Below, in pieces: positions 10,201-22,274 of a stretch of 64,000 nt of DNA. The notes beneath the pieces are model-generated. The model made no database searches. It was not told where the DNA came from and worked only from the letters and a program-made list of their open reading frames with translations. Numbering within the stretch: the first letter of the stretch is position 1; each line of letters opens with the position of its first letter. The stretch is from contig JALMGJ010000138.1 of the NCBI GenBank assembly GCA_023362775.1, positions 42,941-106,940 of the forward strand, in the 5' to 3' direction. Made by a program: the position numbers and the translations under genes. Source of the stretch: Charina bottae. Taxonomy: Eukaryota; Chordata; Lepidosauria; Squamata; Charinaidae.

Positions 10201-11145
10201 GGGGAAAAATGATAAAAACGACTAAAGATGGGAAAAACAAAGAAGAAAAAAGAAAGTGGAAAAAAAGTGGAAAAAAAGAAAAACAAGGAAGACAAGAATG
10301 GGAAAAAATGGGAAAAACGAATAAAAAAGGGGGAAAATGAAAAAAAAATGAGAAAAACTACTAAAAAGGGAAAAAAGAGAAAAAAGAGAAAGGGGAAAAA
10401 ATAAAAACAAGGAAAAAAATGGGAAATAACATGAAAAAAGAAAAAATGGGAAAAAAGAAAAATGAGAAAAATGAGAATGGGAAAAATGAGAAAAACAAGA
10501 AAAACGACTAAAGAGGGAGAAAACAAAAAAGAAATAGAATAGGGAAAAAAGAAAAACAAGGGAAAGAAGAATGTGAAACAACGGGAAAACCAAATATAAC
10601 AGAAAAAAAGAAAAATGAGAAGTAAAAATGAAAAAAACGAGAAAAACGACTAAAAAGGTGGGAAAAGAAAAAAGGAGAAAAAAGAAAAACAAGAAAAACA
10701 AGAATGGGAAAAAACAGGAAAAACGAATAAAATGGAAAAAAGAAATACGAGAAAAATAAGAAGGGGAAAAATGATAAAAACGACTAAAGATGGGAAAAAC
10801 AAAGAAGAAAAAAGAAAGTGGAAAAAAAGTGGAAAAAAAGAAAAACAAGGAAGACAAGAATGGGAAAAAATGGGAAAAACGAATAAAAAAGGGGGAAAAT
10901 GAAAAAAAATGAGAAAAACTACTAAAAAGGGAAAAAAGAGAAAGGGGAAAAAAGAAAAACAAGGAAAAAAATGGGAAATAACATGAAAAAAGAAAAAATG
11001 GGAAAAAAGAAAAATGAGAAAAATGAGAATGGGAAAAATGAGAAAAACGAGAAAAACGACTAAAGAGGGAGAAAACAAAAAAGAAATAGAATAGGGAAAA
11101 AAGAAAAACAAGGGAAAGAAGAATGGGAAACAACGGGAAAACCAA
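7247..11145 (+). repeat. Heptamer B-A-C-D-E-A-C, copy 2 (3,899 bp)
   Basis: Starts 7247, 7808, 8370, 8922, 9482, 10032 and 10594, offset 6,684 bp (12 monomers) from copy 1. It shares AAGAATGGG in its first B unit with copies 1 and 3. It is followed by the hybrid unit at 11146 and then directly by copy 3. Confidence 0.87.
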
Positions 11146-11284
11146 ATATAACAGAAAAAAAGAAAAATGAGAAGTAAAAATGAAAAAAACGAGAAAAACG
11201 ACTAAAAAGGGAGGGAAAGAAAAAAGGAGAAAAAAGAAAAACAAGAAAAACAAGAATGGGAAAAAACAGGAAAAACGAATAACA

Positions 11285-14200
11285 TGGAAAAAAGAAATAC
11301 GAGAAAAATAAGAAGGGGAAAAATGATAAAAACGACTAAAGATGGGAAAAACAAAGAAGAAAAAAGAAAGTGGAAAAAAAGTGGAAAAAAAGAAAAACAA
11401 GGAAGACAAGAATGGGAAAAAATGGGAAAAACGAATAAAAAAGGGGGAAAATGAAAAAAAAATGAGAAAAACTACTAAAAAGGGAAAAAAGAGAAAAAAG
11501 AGAAAGGGGAAAAAATAAAAACAAGGAAAAAAATGGGAAATAACATGAAAAAAGAAAAAATGGGAAAAAAGAAAAATGAGAAAAATGAGAATGGGAAAAA
11601 TGAGAAAAACGAGAAAAACGACTAAAGAGGGAGAAAACAAAAAAGAAATAGAATAGGGAAAAAAGAAAAACAAGGGAAAGAAGAATGGGAAACAACGGGA
11701 AAACCAAATATAACAGAAAAAAAGAAAAATGAGAAGTAAAAATGAAAAAAACGAGAAAAACGACTAAAAAGGGAGGGAAAGAAAAAAGGAGAAAAAAGAA
11801 AAACAAGAAAAACAAGAATGGGAAAAAACAGGAAAAACGAATAACATGGAAAAAAGAAATACGAGAAAAATAAGAATGGGAAAAATGATAAAAACGACTA
11901 AAGATGGGAAAAACAAAGAAGAAAAAAGAAAGTGGAAAAAAAGTGGAAAAAAAGAAAAACAAGGAAGACAAGAATGGGAAAAAATGGGAAAAACGAATAA
12001 AAAAGGGGGAAAATGAAAAAAAATGAGAAAAACTACTAAAAAGGGAAAAAAGAGAAAAAAGAGAAAGGGGAAAAAAGAAAAACAAGGAAAAAAATGGGAA
12101 ATAACTGGAAAAAAGAAAAAAATGGGAAAAAAGAAAAATGAGAAAAATGAGAATGGGAAAAATGAGAAAAACGAGAAAACCGACTAAAGAGGGAGAAAAC
12201 AAAAAAGAAATAGAATAGGGAAAATGAAAAACAAGGGAAAGAAGAATGGGAAACAACGGGAAAACCAAATATAACAGAAAAAAAGAAAAATGAGAAGTAA
12301 AAATGAAGAAAACGAGAAAAACGACTAAAAAGGTGGGAAAAGAAAAAAGGAGAAAAAAGAAAAACAAGAAAAACAAGAATGGGAAAAAACAGGAAAAACG
12401 AATAAAATGGAAAAAAGAAATACGAGAAAAATAAGAAGGGGAAAAATGATAAAAACGACTAAAGATGGGAAAAACAAAGAAGAAAAAAGAAAGTGGAAAA
12501 AAAGTGGAAAAAAAGAAAAACAAGGAAGACAAGAATGGGAAAAAATGGGAAAAACGAATAAAAAAGGGGGAAAATGAAAAAAAAATGAGAAAAACTACTA
12601 AAAAGGGAAAAAAGAGAAAAAAGAGAAAGGGGAAAAAATAAAAACAAGGAAAAAAATGGGAAATAACATGAAAAAAGAAAAAATGGGAAAAAAGAAAAAT
12701 GAGAAAAATGAGAATGGGAAAAATGAGAAAAACAAGAAAAACGACTAAAGAGGGAGAAAACAAAAAAGAAATAGAATAGGGAAAAAAGAAAAACAAGGGA
12801 AAGAAGAATGTGAAACAACGGGAAAACCAAATATAACAGAAAAAAAGAAAAATGAGAAGTAAAAATGAAAAAAACGAGAAAAACGACTAAAAAGGTGGGA
12901 AAAGAAAAAAGGAGAAAAAAGAAAAACAAGAAAAACAAGAATGGGAAAAAACAGGAAAAACGAATAAAATGGAAAAAAGAAATACGAGAAAAATAAGAAG
13001 GGGAAAAATGATAAAAACGACTAAAGATGGGAAAAACAAAGAAGAAAAAAGAAAGTGGAAAAAAAGTGGAAAAAAAGAAAAACAAGGAAGACAAGAATGG
13101 GAAAAAATGGGAAAAATGAATAAAAAAGGGGGAAAATGAAAAAAAATGAGAAAAACTACTAAAAAGGGAAAAAAGAGAAAGGGGAAAAAAGAAAAACAAG
13201 GAAAAAAATGGGAAATAACATGAAAAAAGAAAAAATGGGAAAAAAGAAAAATGAGAAAAATGAGAATGGGAAAAATGAGAAAAACGAGAAAAACGACTAA
13301 AGAGGGAGAAAACAAAAAAGAAATAGAATAGGGAAAAAAGAAAAACAAGGGAAAGAAGAATGGGAAACAACGGGAAAACCAAATATAACAGAAAAAAAGA
13401 AAAATGAGAAGTAAAAATGAAAAAAACGAGAAAAACGACTAAAAAGGGAGGGAAAGAAAAAAGGAGAAAAAAGAAAAACAAGAAAAACAAGAATGGGAAA
13501 AAACAGGAAAAACGAATAACATGGAAAAAAGAAATACGAGAAAAATAAGAAGGGGAAAAATGATAAAAACGACTAAAGATGGGAAAAAGAAAGAAGAAAA
13601 AAGAAAGTGGAAAAAAAGTGGAAAAAAAGAAAAACAAGGAAGACAAGAATGGGAAAAAATGGGAAAAACGAATAAAAAAGGGGGAAAATGAAAAAAAATG
13701 AGAAAAACTACTAAAAAGGGAAAAAGAGAAAAAAGAGAAAGGGGAAAAAAGAAAAACAAGGGAAAAAATGGGAAATAACTGGAAAAAAGAAAAAAATGGG
13801 AAAAAAGAAAAATGAGAAAAATGAGAATGGGAAAAATGAGAAAAACGAGAAAACCGACTAAAGAGGGAGAAAACAAAAAAGAAATCGAAGAGGGAAAATG
13901 AAAAACAAGGGAAAGAAGAATGGGAAACAACGGGAAAACCAAATATAACAGAAAAAAAGAAAAATGAGAAGTAAAAATGAAAAAAACGAGAAAAACGACT
14001 AAAAAGGTGGGAAAAGAAAAAAGGAGAAAAAAGAAAAACAAGAAAAACAAGAATGGGAAAAATCAGGAAAAACGAATAAAATGGAAAAAAGAAATACGAG
14101 AAAAATAAGAAGGGGAAAAATGATAAAAACGACTAAAGATGGGAAAAACAAAGAAGAAAAAAGAAAGTGGAAAAAAAGTGGAAAAAAGAAAAACAAGGAA

Positions 14201-17200
14201 GACAAGAATGGGAAAAAATGGGAAAAACGAATAAAAAAGGGGGAAAATGAAAAAAAATGAGAAAAACTACTAAAAAGGGAAAAAAGAGAAAGGGGAAAAA
14301 AGAAAAACAAGGAAAAAAATGGGAAATAACATGAAAAAAGAAAAAATGGGAAAAAAGAAAAATGAGAAAAATGAGAATGGGAAAAATGAGAAAAACGAGA
14401 AAAACGACTAAAGAGGGAGAAAACAAAAAAGAAATAGAATAGGGAAAATGAAAAACAAGGGAAAGAAGAATGGGAAACAACGGGAAAACCAAATATAACA
14501 GAAAAAAAGAAAAATGAGAAGTAAAAATGAAGAAAACGAGAAAAACGACTAAAAAGGTGGGAAAAGAAAAAAGGAGAAAAAAGAAAAACAAGAAAAACAA
14601 GAATGGGAAAAAACAGGAAAAACGAATAAAATGGAAAAAAGAAATACGAGAAAAATAAGAAGGGGAAAAATGATAAAAACGACTAAAGATGGGAAAAACA
14701 AAGAAGAAAAAAGAAAGTGGAAAAAAAGTGGAAAAAAAGAAAAACAAGGAAGACAAGAATGGGAAAAAATGGGAAAAACGAATAAAAAAGGGGGAAAATG
14801 AAAAAAAAATGAGAAAAACTACTAAAAAGGGAAAAAAGAGAAAAAAGAGAAAGGGGAAAAAATAAAAACAAGGAAAAAAATGGGAAATAACATGAAAAAA
14901 GAAAAAATGGGAAAAAAGAAAAATGAGAAAAATGAGAATGGGAAAAATGAGAAAAACAAGAAAAACGACTAAAGAGGGAGAAAACAAAAAAGAAATAGAA
15001 TAGGGAAAAAAGAAAAACAAGGGAAAGAAGAATGTGAAACAACGGGAAAACCAAATATAACAGAAAAAAAGAAAAATGAGAAGTAAAAATGAAAAAAACG
15101 AGAAAAACGACTAAAAAGGTGGGAAAAGAAAAAAGGAGAAAAAAGAAAAACAAGAAAAACAAGAATGGGAAAAAACAGGAAAAACGAATAAAATGGAAAA
15201 AAGAAATACGAGAAAAATAAGAAGGGGAAAAATGATAAAAACGACTAAAGATGGGAAAAACAAAGAAGAAAAAAGAAAGTGGAAAAAAAGTGGAAAAAAA
15301 GAAAAACAAGGAAGACAAGAATGGGAAAAAATGGGAAAAACGAATAAAAAAGGGGGAAAATGAAAAAAAATGAGAAAAACTACTAAAAAGGGAAAAAAGA
15401 GAAAGGGGAAAAAAGAAAAACAAGGAAAAAAATGGGAAATAACATGAAAAAAGAAAAAATGGGAAAAAAGAAAAATGAGAAAAATGAGAATGGGAAAAAT
15501 GAGAAAAACGAGAAAAACGACTAAAGAGGGAGAAAACAAAAAAGAAATAGAATAGGGAAAAAAGAAAAACAAGGGAAAGAAGAATGGGAAACAACGGGAA
15601 AACCAAATATAACAGAAAAAAAGAAAAATGAGAAGTAAAAATGAAAAAAATGAGAAAAACGACTAAAAAGGGAGGGAAAGAAAAAAGGAGAAAAAAGAAA
15701 AACAAGAAAAACAAGAATGGGAAAAAACAGGAAAAACGAATAACATGGAAAAAAGAAATACGAGAAAAATAAGAAGGGGAAAAATGATAAAAACGACTAA
15801 AGATGGGAAAAACAAAGAAGAAAAAAGAAAGTGGAAAAAAAGTGGAAAAAAAGAAAAACAAGGAAGACAAGAATGGGAAAAAATGGGAAAAACGAATAAA
15901 AAAGGGGGGAAATGAAAAAAAATGAGAAAAACTACTAAAAAGGGAAAAAAGAGAAAAAAGAGAAAGGGGAAAAAAGAAAAACAAGGAAAAAAATGGGAAA
16001 TAACTGGAAAAAAGAAAAAAATGGGAAAAAAGAAAAATGAGAAAAATGAGAATGGGAAAAATGAGAAAAACGAGAAAAACGACTAAAGAGGGAGAAAACA
16101 AAAAAGAAATAGAATAGGGAAAATGAAAAACAAGGGAAAGAAGAATGGGAAACAACGGGAAAACCAAATATAACAGAAAAAAAGAAAAATGAGAAGTAAA
16201 AATGAAGAAAACGAGAAAAACGACTAAAAAGGTGGGAAAAGAAAAAAGGAGAAAAAAGAAAAACAAGAAAAACAAGAATGGGAAAAAACAGGAAAAACGA
16301 ATAAAATGGAAAAAAGAAATACGAGAAAAATAAGAAGGGGAAAAATGATAAAAACGACTAAAGATGGGAAAAACAAAGAAGAAAAAAGAAAGTGGAAAAA
16401 AAGTGGAAAAAAAGAAAAACAAGGAAGACAAGAATGGGAAAAAATGGGAAAAACGAATAAAAAAGGGGGAAAATGAAAAAAAATGAGAAAAACTACTAAA
16501 AAGGGAAAAAAGAGAAAAAAGAGAAAGGGGAAAAAATAAAAACAAGGAAAAAAATGGGAAATAACATGAAAAAAGAAAAAATGGGAAAAAAGAAAAATGA
16601 GAAAAATGAGAATGGGAAAAATGAGAAAAACAAGAAAAACGACTAAAGAGGGAGAAAACAAAAAAGAAATAGAATAGGGAAAAAAGAAAAACAAGGGAAA
16701 GAAGAATGTGAAACAACGGGAAAACCAAATATAACAGAAAAAAAGAAAAATGAGAAGTAAAAATGAAAAAAACGAGAAAAACGACTAAAAAGGTGGGAAA
16801 AGAAAAAAGGAGAAAAAAGAAAAACAAGAAAAACAAGAATGGGAAAAAACAGGAAAAACAAATAAAATGGAAAAAAGAAATACGAGAAAAATAAGAAGGG
16901 GAAAAATGATAAAAACGACTAAAGATGGGAAAAACAAAGAAGAAAAAAGAAAGTGGAAAAAAAGTGGAAAAAAAGAAAAACAAGGAAGACAAGAATGGGA
17001 AAAAATGGGAAAAACGAATAAAAAAGGGGGAAAATGAAAAAAAATGAGAAAAACTACTAAAAAGGGAAAAAAGAGAAAGGGGAAAAAAGAAAAACAAGGA
17101 AAAAAATGGGAAATAACATGAAAAAAGAAAAAATGGGAAAAAAGAAAAATGAGAAAAATGAGAATGGGAAAAATGAGAAAAACGAGAAAAACGACTAAAG

Positions 17201-18205
17201 AGGGAGAAAACAAAAAAGAAATAGAATAGGGAAAAAAGAAAAACAAGGGAAAGAAGAATGGGAAACAACGGGAAAACCAAATATAACAGAAAAAAAGAAA
17301 AATGAGAAGTAAAAATGAAAAAAACGAGAAAAACGACTAAAAAGGGAGGGAAAGAAAAAAGGAGAAAAAAGAAAAACAAGAAAAACAAGAATGGGAAAAA
17401 ACAGGAAAAACGAATAACATGGAAAAAAGAAATACGAGAAAAATAAGAAGGGGAAAAATGATAAAAACGACTAAAGATGGGAAAAAGAAAGAAGAAAAAA
17501 GAAAGTGGAAAAAAAGTGGAAAAAAAGAAAAACAAGGAAGACAAGAATGGGAAAAAATGGGAAAAACGAATAAAAAAGGGGGAAAATGAAAAAAAATGAG
17601 AAAAACTACTAAAAAGGGAAAAAGAGAAAAAAGAGAAAGGGGAAAAAAGAAAAACAAGGGAAAAAATGGGAAATAACTGGAAAAAAGAAAAAAATGGGAA
17701 AAAAGAAAAATGAGAAAAATGAGAATGGGAAAAATGAGAAAAACGAGAAAACCGACTAAAGAGGGAGAAAACAAAAAAGAAATCGAAGAGGGAAAATGAA
17801 AAACAAGGGAAAGAAGAATGGGAAACAACGGGAAAACCAAATATAACAGAAAAAAAGAAAAATGAGAAGTAAAAATGAAAAAAACGAGAAAAACGACTAA
17901 AAAGGTGGGAAAAGAAAAAAGGAGAAAAAAGAAAAACAAGAAAAACAAGAATGGGAAAAATCAGGAAAAACGAATAAAATGGAAAAAAGAAATACGAGAA
18001 AAATAAGAAGGGGAAAAATGATAAAAACGACTAAAGATGGGAAAAACAAAGAAGAAAAAAGAAAGTGGAAAAAAAGTGGAAAAAAGAAAAACAAGGAAGA
18101 CAAGAATGGGAAAAAATGGGAAAAACGAATAAAAAAGGGGGAAAATGAAAAAAAATGAGAAAAACTACTAAAAAGGGAAAAAAGAGAAAGGGGAAAAAAG
18201 AAAAA
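11285..18205 (+). repeat. Long-range HOR segment, copy 2
   Basis: Second copy of the 140-7060 segment. Monomer starts: 11708, 12269, 12831, 13383, 13943, 14493, 15055, 15607, 16168, 16729, 17281, 17841. The unit at 11146 is hybrid: its front is GGGAGGG/AACATGG (B/D-like), whereas the matching unit at 1 has an A-like front, so the exchange point lies near 11,283. The right edge lies in unit 17841, which turns D-like (ACAAGGGAAAAAATGGG, TCGAAG). Confidence 0.88.
11708..15606 (+). repeat. Heptamer B-A-C-D-E-A-C, copy 3 (3,899 bp)
   Basis: Starts 11708, 12269, 12831, 13383, 13943, 14493 and 15055, offset 4,461 bp (8 monomers) from copy 2. The unequal spacing of the copies (12, 8 and 19 monomers) shows that the heptamer is a retained block rather than a regular period. 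Confidence 0.87.
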
Positions 18206-18390
18206 CAAGGGAAAAAATGGGAAATAACATGAAAAAAGAAAAAATGGGAAAAAAGAAAAATGAGAAAAATGAGAATGGGAAAAATGAGAAAAACGAGAAA
18301 AACGACTAAAGAGGGAGAAAACAAAAAAGAAATCGAAGAGGGAAAATGAAAAACAAGGGAAAGAAGAATGGGAAACAACGGGAAAACCAA

Positions 18391-21300
18391 ATATAACAGA
18401 AAAAAAGAAAAATGAGAAGTAAAAATGAAAAAAACGAGAAAAACGACTAAAAAGGTGGGAAAAGAAAAAAGGAGAAAAAAGAAAAACAAGAAAAACAAGA
18501 ATGGGAAAAATCAGGAAAAACGAATAAAATGGAAAAAAGAAATACGAGAAAAATAAGAAGGGGAAAAATGATAAAAACGACTAAAGATGGGAAAAACAAA
18601 GAAGAAAAAAGAAAGTGGAAAAAAAGTGGAAAAAAGAAAAACAAGGAAGACAAGAATGGGAAAAAATGGGAAAAACGAATAAAAAAGGGGGAAAATGAAA
18701 AAAAATGAGAAAAACTACTAAAAAGGGAAAAAAGAGAAAGGGGAAAAAAGAAAAACAAGGAAAAAAATGGGAAATAACATGAAAAAAGAAAAAATGGGAA
18801 AAAAGAAAAATGAGAAAAATGAGAATGGGAAAAATGAGAAAAACGAGAAAAACGACTAAAGAGGGAGAAAACAAAAAAGAAATAGAATAGGGAAAATGAA
18901 AAACAAGGGAAAGAAGAATGGGAAACAACGGGAAAACCAAATATAACAGAAAAAAAGAAAAATGAGAAGTAAAAATGAAGAAAACGAGAAAAACGACTAA
19001 AAAGGTGGGAAAAGAAAAAAGGAGAAAAAAGAAAAACAAGAAAAACAAGAATGGGAAAAAACAGGAAAAACGAATAAAATGGAAAAAAGAAATACGAGAA
19101 AAATAAGAAGGGGAAAAATGATAAAAACGACTAAAGATGGGAAAAAGAAAGAAGAAAAAAGAAAGTGGAAAAAAAGTGGAAAAAAAGAAAAACAAGGAAG
19201 ACAAGAATGGGAAAAAATGGGAAAAACGAATAAAAAAGGGGGAAAATGAAAAAAAATGAGAAAAACTACTAAAAAGGGAAAAAGAGAAAAAAGAGAAAGG
19301 GGAAAAAAGAAAAACAAGGGAAAAAATGGGAAATAACTGGAAAAAAGAAAAAAATGGGAAAAAAGAAAAATGAGAAAAATGAGAATGGGAAAAATGAGAA
19401 AAACGAGAAAACCGACTAAAGAGGGAGAAAACAAAAAAGAAATCGAAGAGGGAAAATGAAAAACAAGGGAAAGAAGAATGGGAAACAACGGGAAAACCAA
19501 ATATAACAGAAAAAAAGAAAAATGAGAAGTAAAAATGAAAAAAACGAGAAAAACGACTAAAAAGGTGGGAAAAGAAAAAAGGAGAAAAAAGAAAAACAAG
19601 AAAAACAAGAATGGGAAAAATCAGGAAAAACGAATAAAATGGAAAAAAGAAATACGAGAAAAATAAGAAGGGGAAAAATGATAAAAACGACTAAAGATGG
19701 GAAAAACAAAGAAGAAAAAAGAAAGTGGAAAAAAAGTGGAAAAAAGAAAAACAAGGAAGACAAGAATGGGAAAAAATGGGAAAAACGAATAAAAAAGGGG
19801 GAAAATGAAAAAAAATGAGAAAAACTACTAAAAAGGGAAAAAAGAGAAAGGGGAAAAAAGAAAAACAAGGAAAAAAATGGGAAATAACATGAAAAAAGAA
19901 AAAATGGGAAAAAAGAAAAATGAGAAAAATGAGAATGGGAAAAATGAGAAAAACGAGAAAAACGACTAAAGAGGGAGAAAACAAAAAAGAAATAGAATAG
20001 GGAAAATGAAAAACAAGGGAAAGAAGAATGGGAAACAACGGGAAAACCAAATATAACAGAAAAAAAGAAAAATGAGAAGTAAAAATGAAGAAAACGAGAA
20101 AAACGACTAAAAAGGTGGGAAAAGAAAAAAGGAGAAAAAAGAAAAACAAGAAAAACAAGAATGGGAAAAAACAGGAAAAACGAATAAAATGGAAAAAAGA
20201 AATACGAGAAAAATAAGAAGGGGAAAAATGATAAAAACGACTAAAGATGGGAAAAACAAAGAAGAAAAAAGAAAGTGGAAAAAAAGTGGAAAAAAAGAAA
20301 AACAAGGAAGACAAGAATGGGAAAAAATGGGAAAAACGAATAAAAAAGTGGGAAAATGAAAAAAAAATGAGAAAAACTACTAAAAAGGGAAAAAAGAGAA
20401 AAAAGAGAAAGGGGAAAAAATAAAAACAAGGAAAAAAATGGGAAATAACATGAAAAAAGAAAAAATGGGAAAAAAGAAAAATGAGAAAAATGAGAATGGG
20501 AAAAATGAGAAAAACAAGAAAAACGACTAAAGAGGGAGAAAACAAAAAAGAAATAGAATAGGGAAAAAAGAAAAACAAGGGAAAGAAGAATGTGAAACAA
20601 CGGGAAAACCAAATATAACAGAAAAAAAGAAAAATGAGAAGTAAAAATGAAAAAAACGAGAAAAACGACTAAAAAGGGAGGGAAAGAAAAAAGGAGAAAA
20701 AAGAAAAACAAGAAAAACAAGAATGGGAAAAAACAGGAAAAACGAATAACATGGAAAAAAGAAATACGAGAAAAATAAGAAGGGGAAAAATGATAAAAAT
20801 GACTAAAGATGGGAAAAAGAAAGAAGAAAAAAGAAAGTGGAAAAAAAGTGGAAAAAAAGAAAAACAAGGAAGACAAGAATGGGAAAAAATGGGAAAAACG
20901 AATAAAAAAGGGGGAAAATGAAAAAAAATGAGAAAAACTACTAAAAAGGGAAAAAGAGAAAAAAGAGAAAGGGGAAAAAAGAAAAACAAGGGAAAAAATG
21001 GGAAATAACTGGAAAAAAGAAAAAAATGGGAAAAAAGAAAAATGAGAAAAATGAGAATGGGAAAAATGAGAAAAACGAGAAAACCGACTAAAGAGGGAGA
21101 AAACAAAAAAGAAATCGAAGAGGGAAAATGAAAAACAAGGGAAAGAAGAATGGGAAACAACGGGAAAACCAAATATAACAGAAAAAAAGAAAAATGAGAA
21201 GTAAAAATGAAAAAAACGAGAAAAACGACTAAAAAGGTGGGAAAAGAAAAAAGGAGAAAAAAGAAAAACAAGAAAAACAAGAATGGGAAAAATCAGGAAA

Positions 21301-22274
21301 AACGAATAAAATGGAAAAAAGAAATACGAGAAAAATAAGAAGGGGAAAAATGATAAAAACGACTAAAGATGGGAAAAACAAAGAAGAAAAAAGAAAGTGG
21401 AAAAAAAGTGGAAAAAAGAAAAACAAGGAAGACAAGAATGGGAAAAAATGGGAAAAACGAATAAAAAAGGGGGAAAATGAAAAAAAATGAGAAAAACTAC
21501 TAAAAAGGGAAAAAAGAGAAAGGGGAAAAAAGAAAAACAAGGAAAAAAATGGGAAATAACATGAAAAAAGAAAAAATGGGAAAAAAGAAAAATGAGAAAA
21601 ATGAGAATGGGAAAAATGAGAAAAACGAGAAAAACGACTAAAGAGGGAGAAAACAAAAAAGAAATAGAATAGGGAAAATGAAAAACAAGGGAAAGAAGAA
21701 TGGGAAACAACGGGAAAACCAAATATAACAGAAAAAAAGAAAAATGAGAAGTAAAAATGAAGAAAACGAGAAAAACGACTAAAAAGGTGGGAAAAGAAAA
21801 AAGGAGAAAAAAGAAAAACAAGAAAAACAAGAATGGGAAAAAACAGGAAAAACGAATAAAATGGAAAAAAGAAATACGAGAAAAATAAGAAGGGGAAAAA
21901 TGATAAAAACGACTAAAGATGGGAAAAACAAAGAAGAAAAAAGAAAGTGGAAAAAAAGTGGAAAAAAAGAAAAACAAGGAAGACAAGAATGGGAAAAAAT
22001 GGGAAAAACGAATAAAAAAGGGGGAAAATGAAAAAAAATGAGAAAAACTACTAAAAAGGGAAAAAAGAGAAAGGGGAAAAAAGAAAAACAAGGAAAAAAA
22101 TGGGAAATAACATGAAAAAAGAAAAAATGGGAAAAAAGAAAAATGAGAAAAATGAGAATGGGAAAAATGAGAAAAACGAGAAAAACGACTAAAGAGGGAG
22201 AAAACAAAAAAGAAATAGAATAGGGAAAAAAGAAAAACAAGGGAAAGAAGAATGGGAAACAACGGGAAAACCAA
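18391..22274 (+). repeat. Reshuffled D/E-rich stretch between ordered blocks
   Basis: Monomers at 18391 (E), 18941 (A front, D back), 19501 (E), 20051 (A), 20613 (D), 21173 (E) and 21723 (A front, C back). Consecutive E units at 17841 and 18391 and two hybrid units break the order seen on either side. Private bases: T at 20349 inside the G5 run and T at 20800 (CGAC to TGAC). The pattern fits several local deletions or duplications by unequal exchange. Confidence 0.8.
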
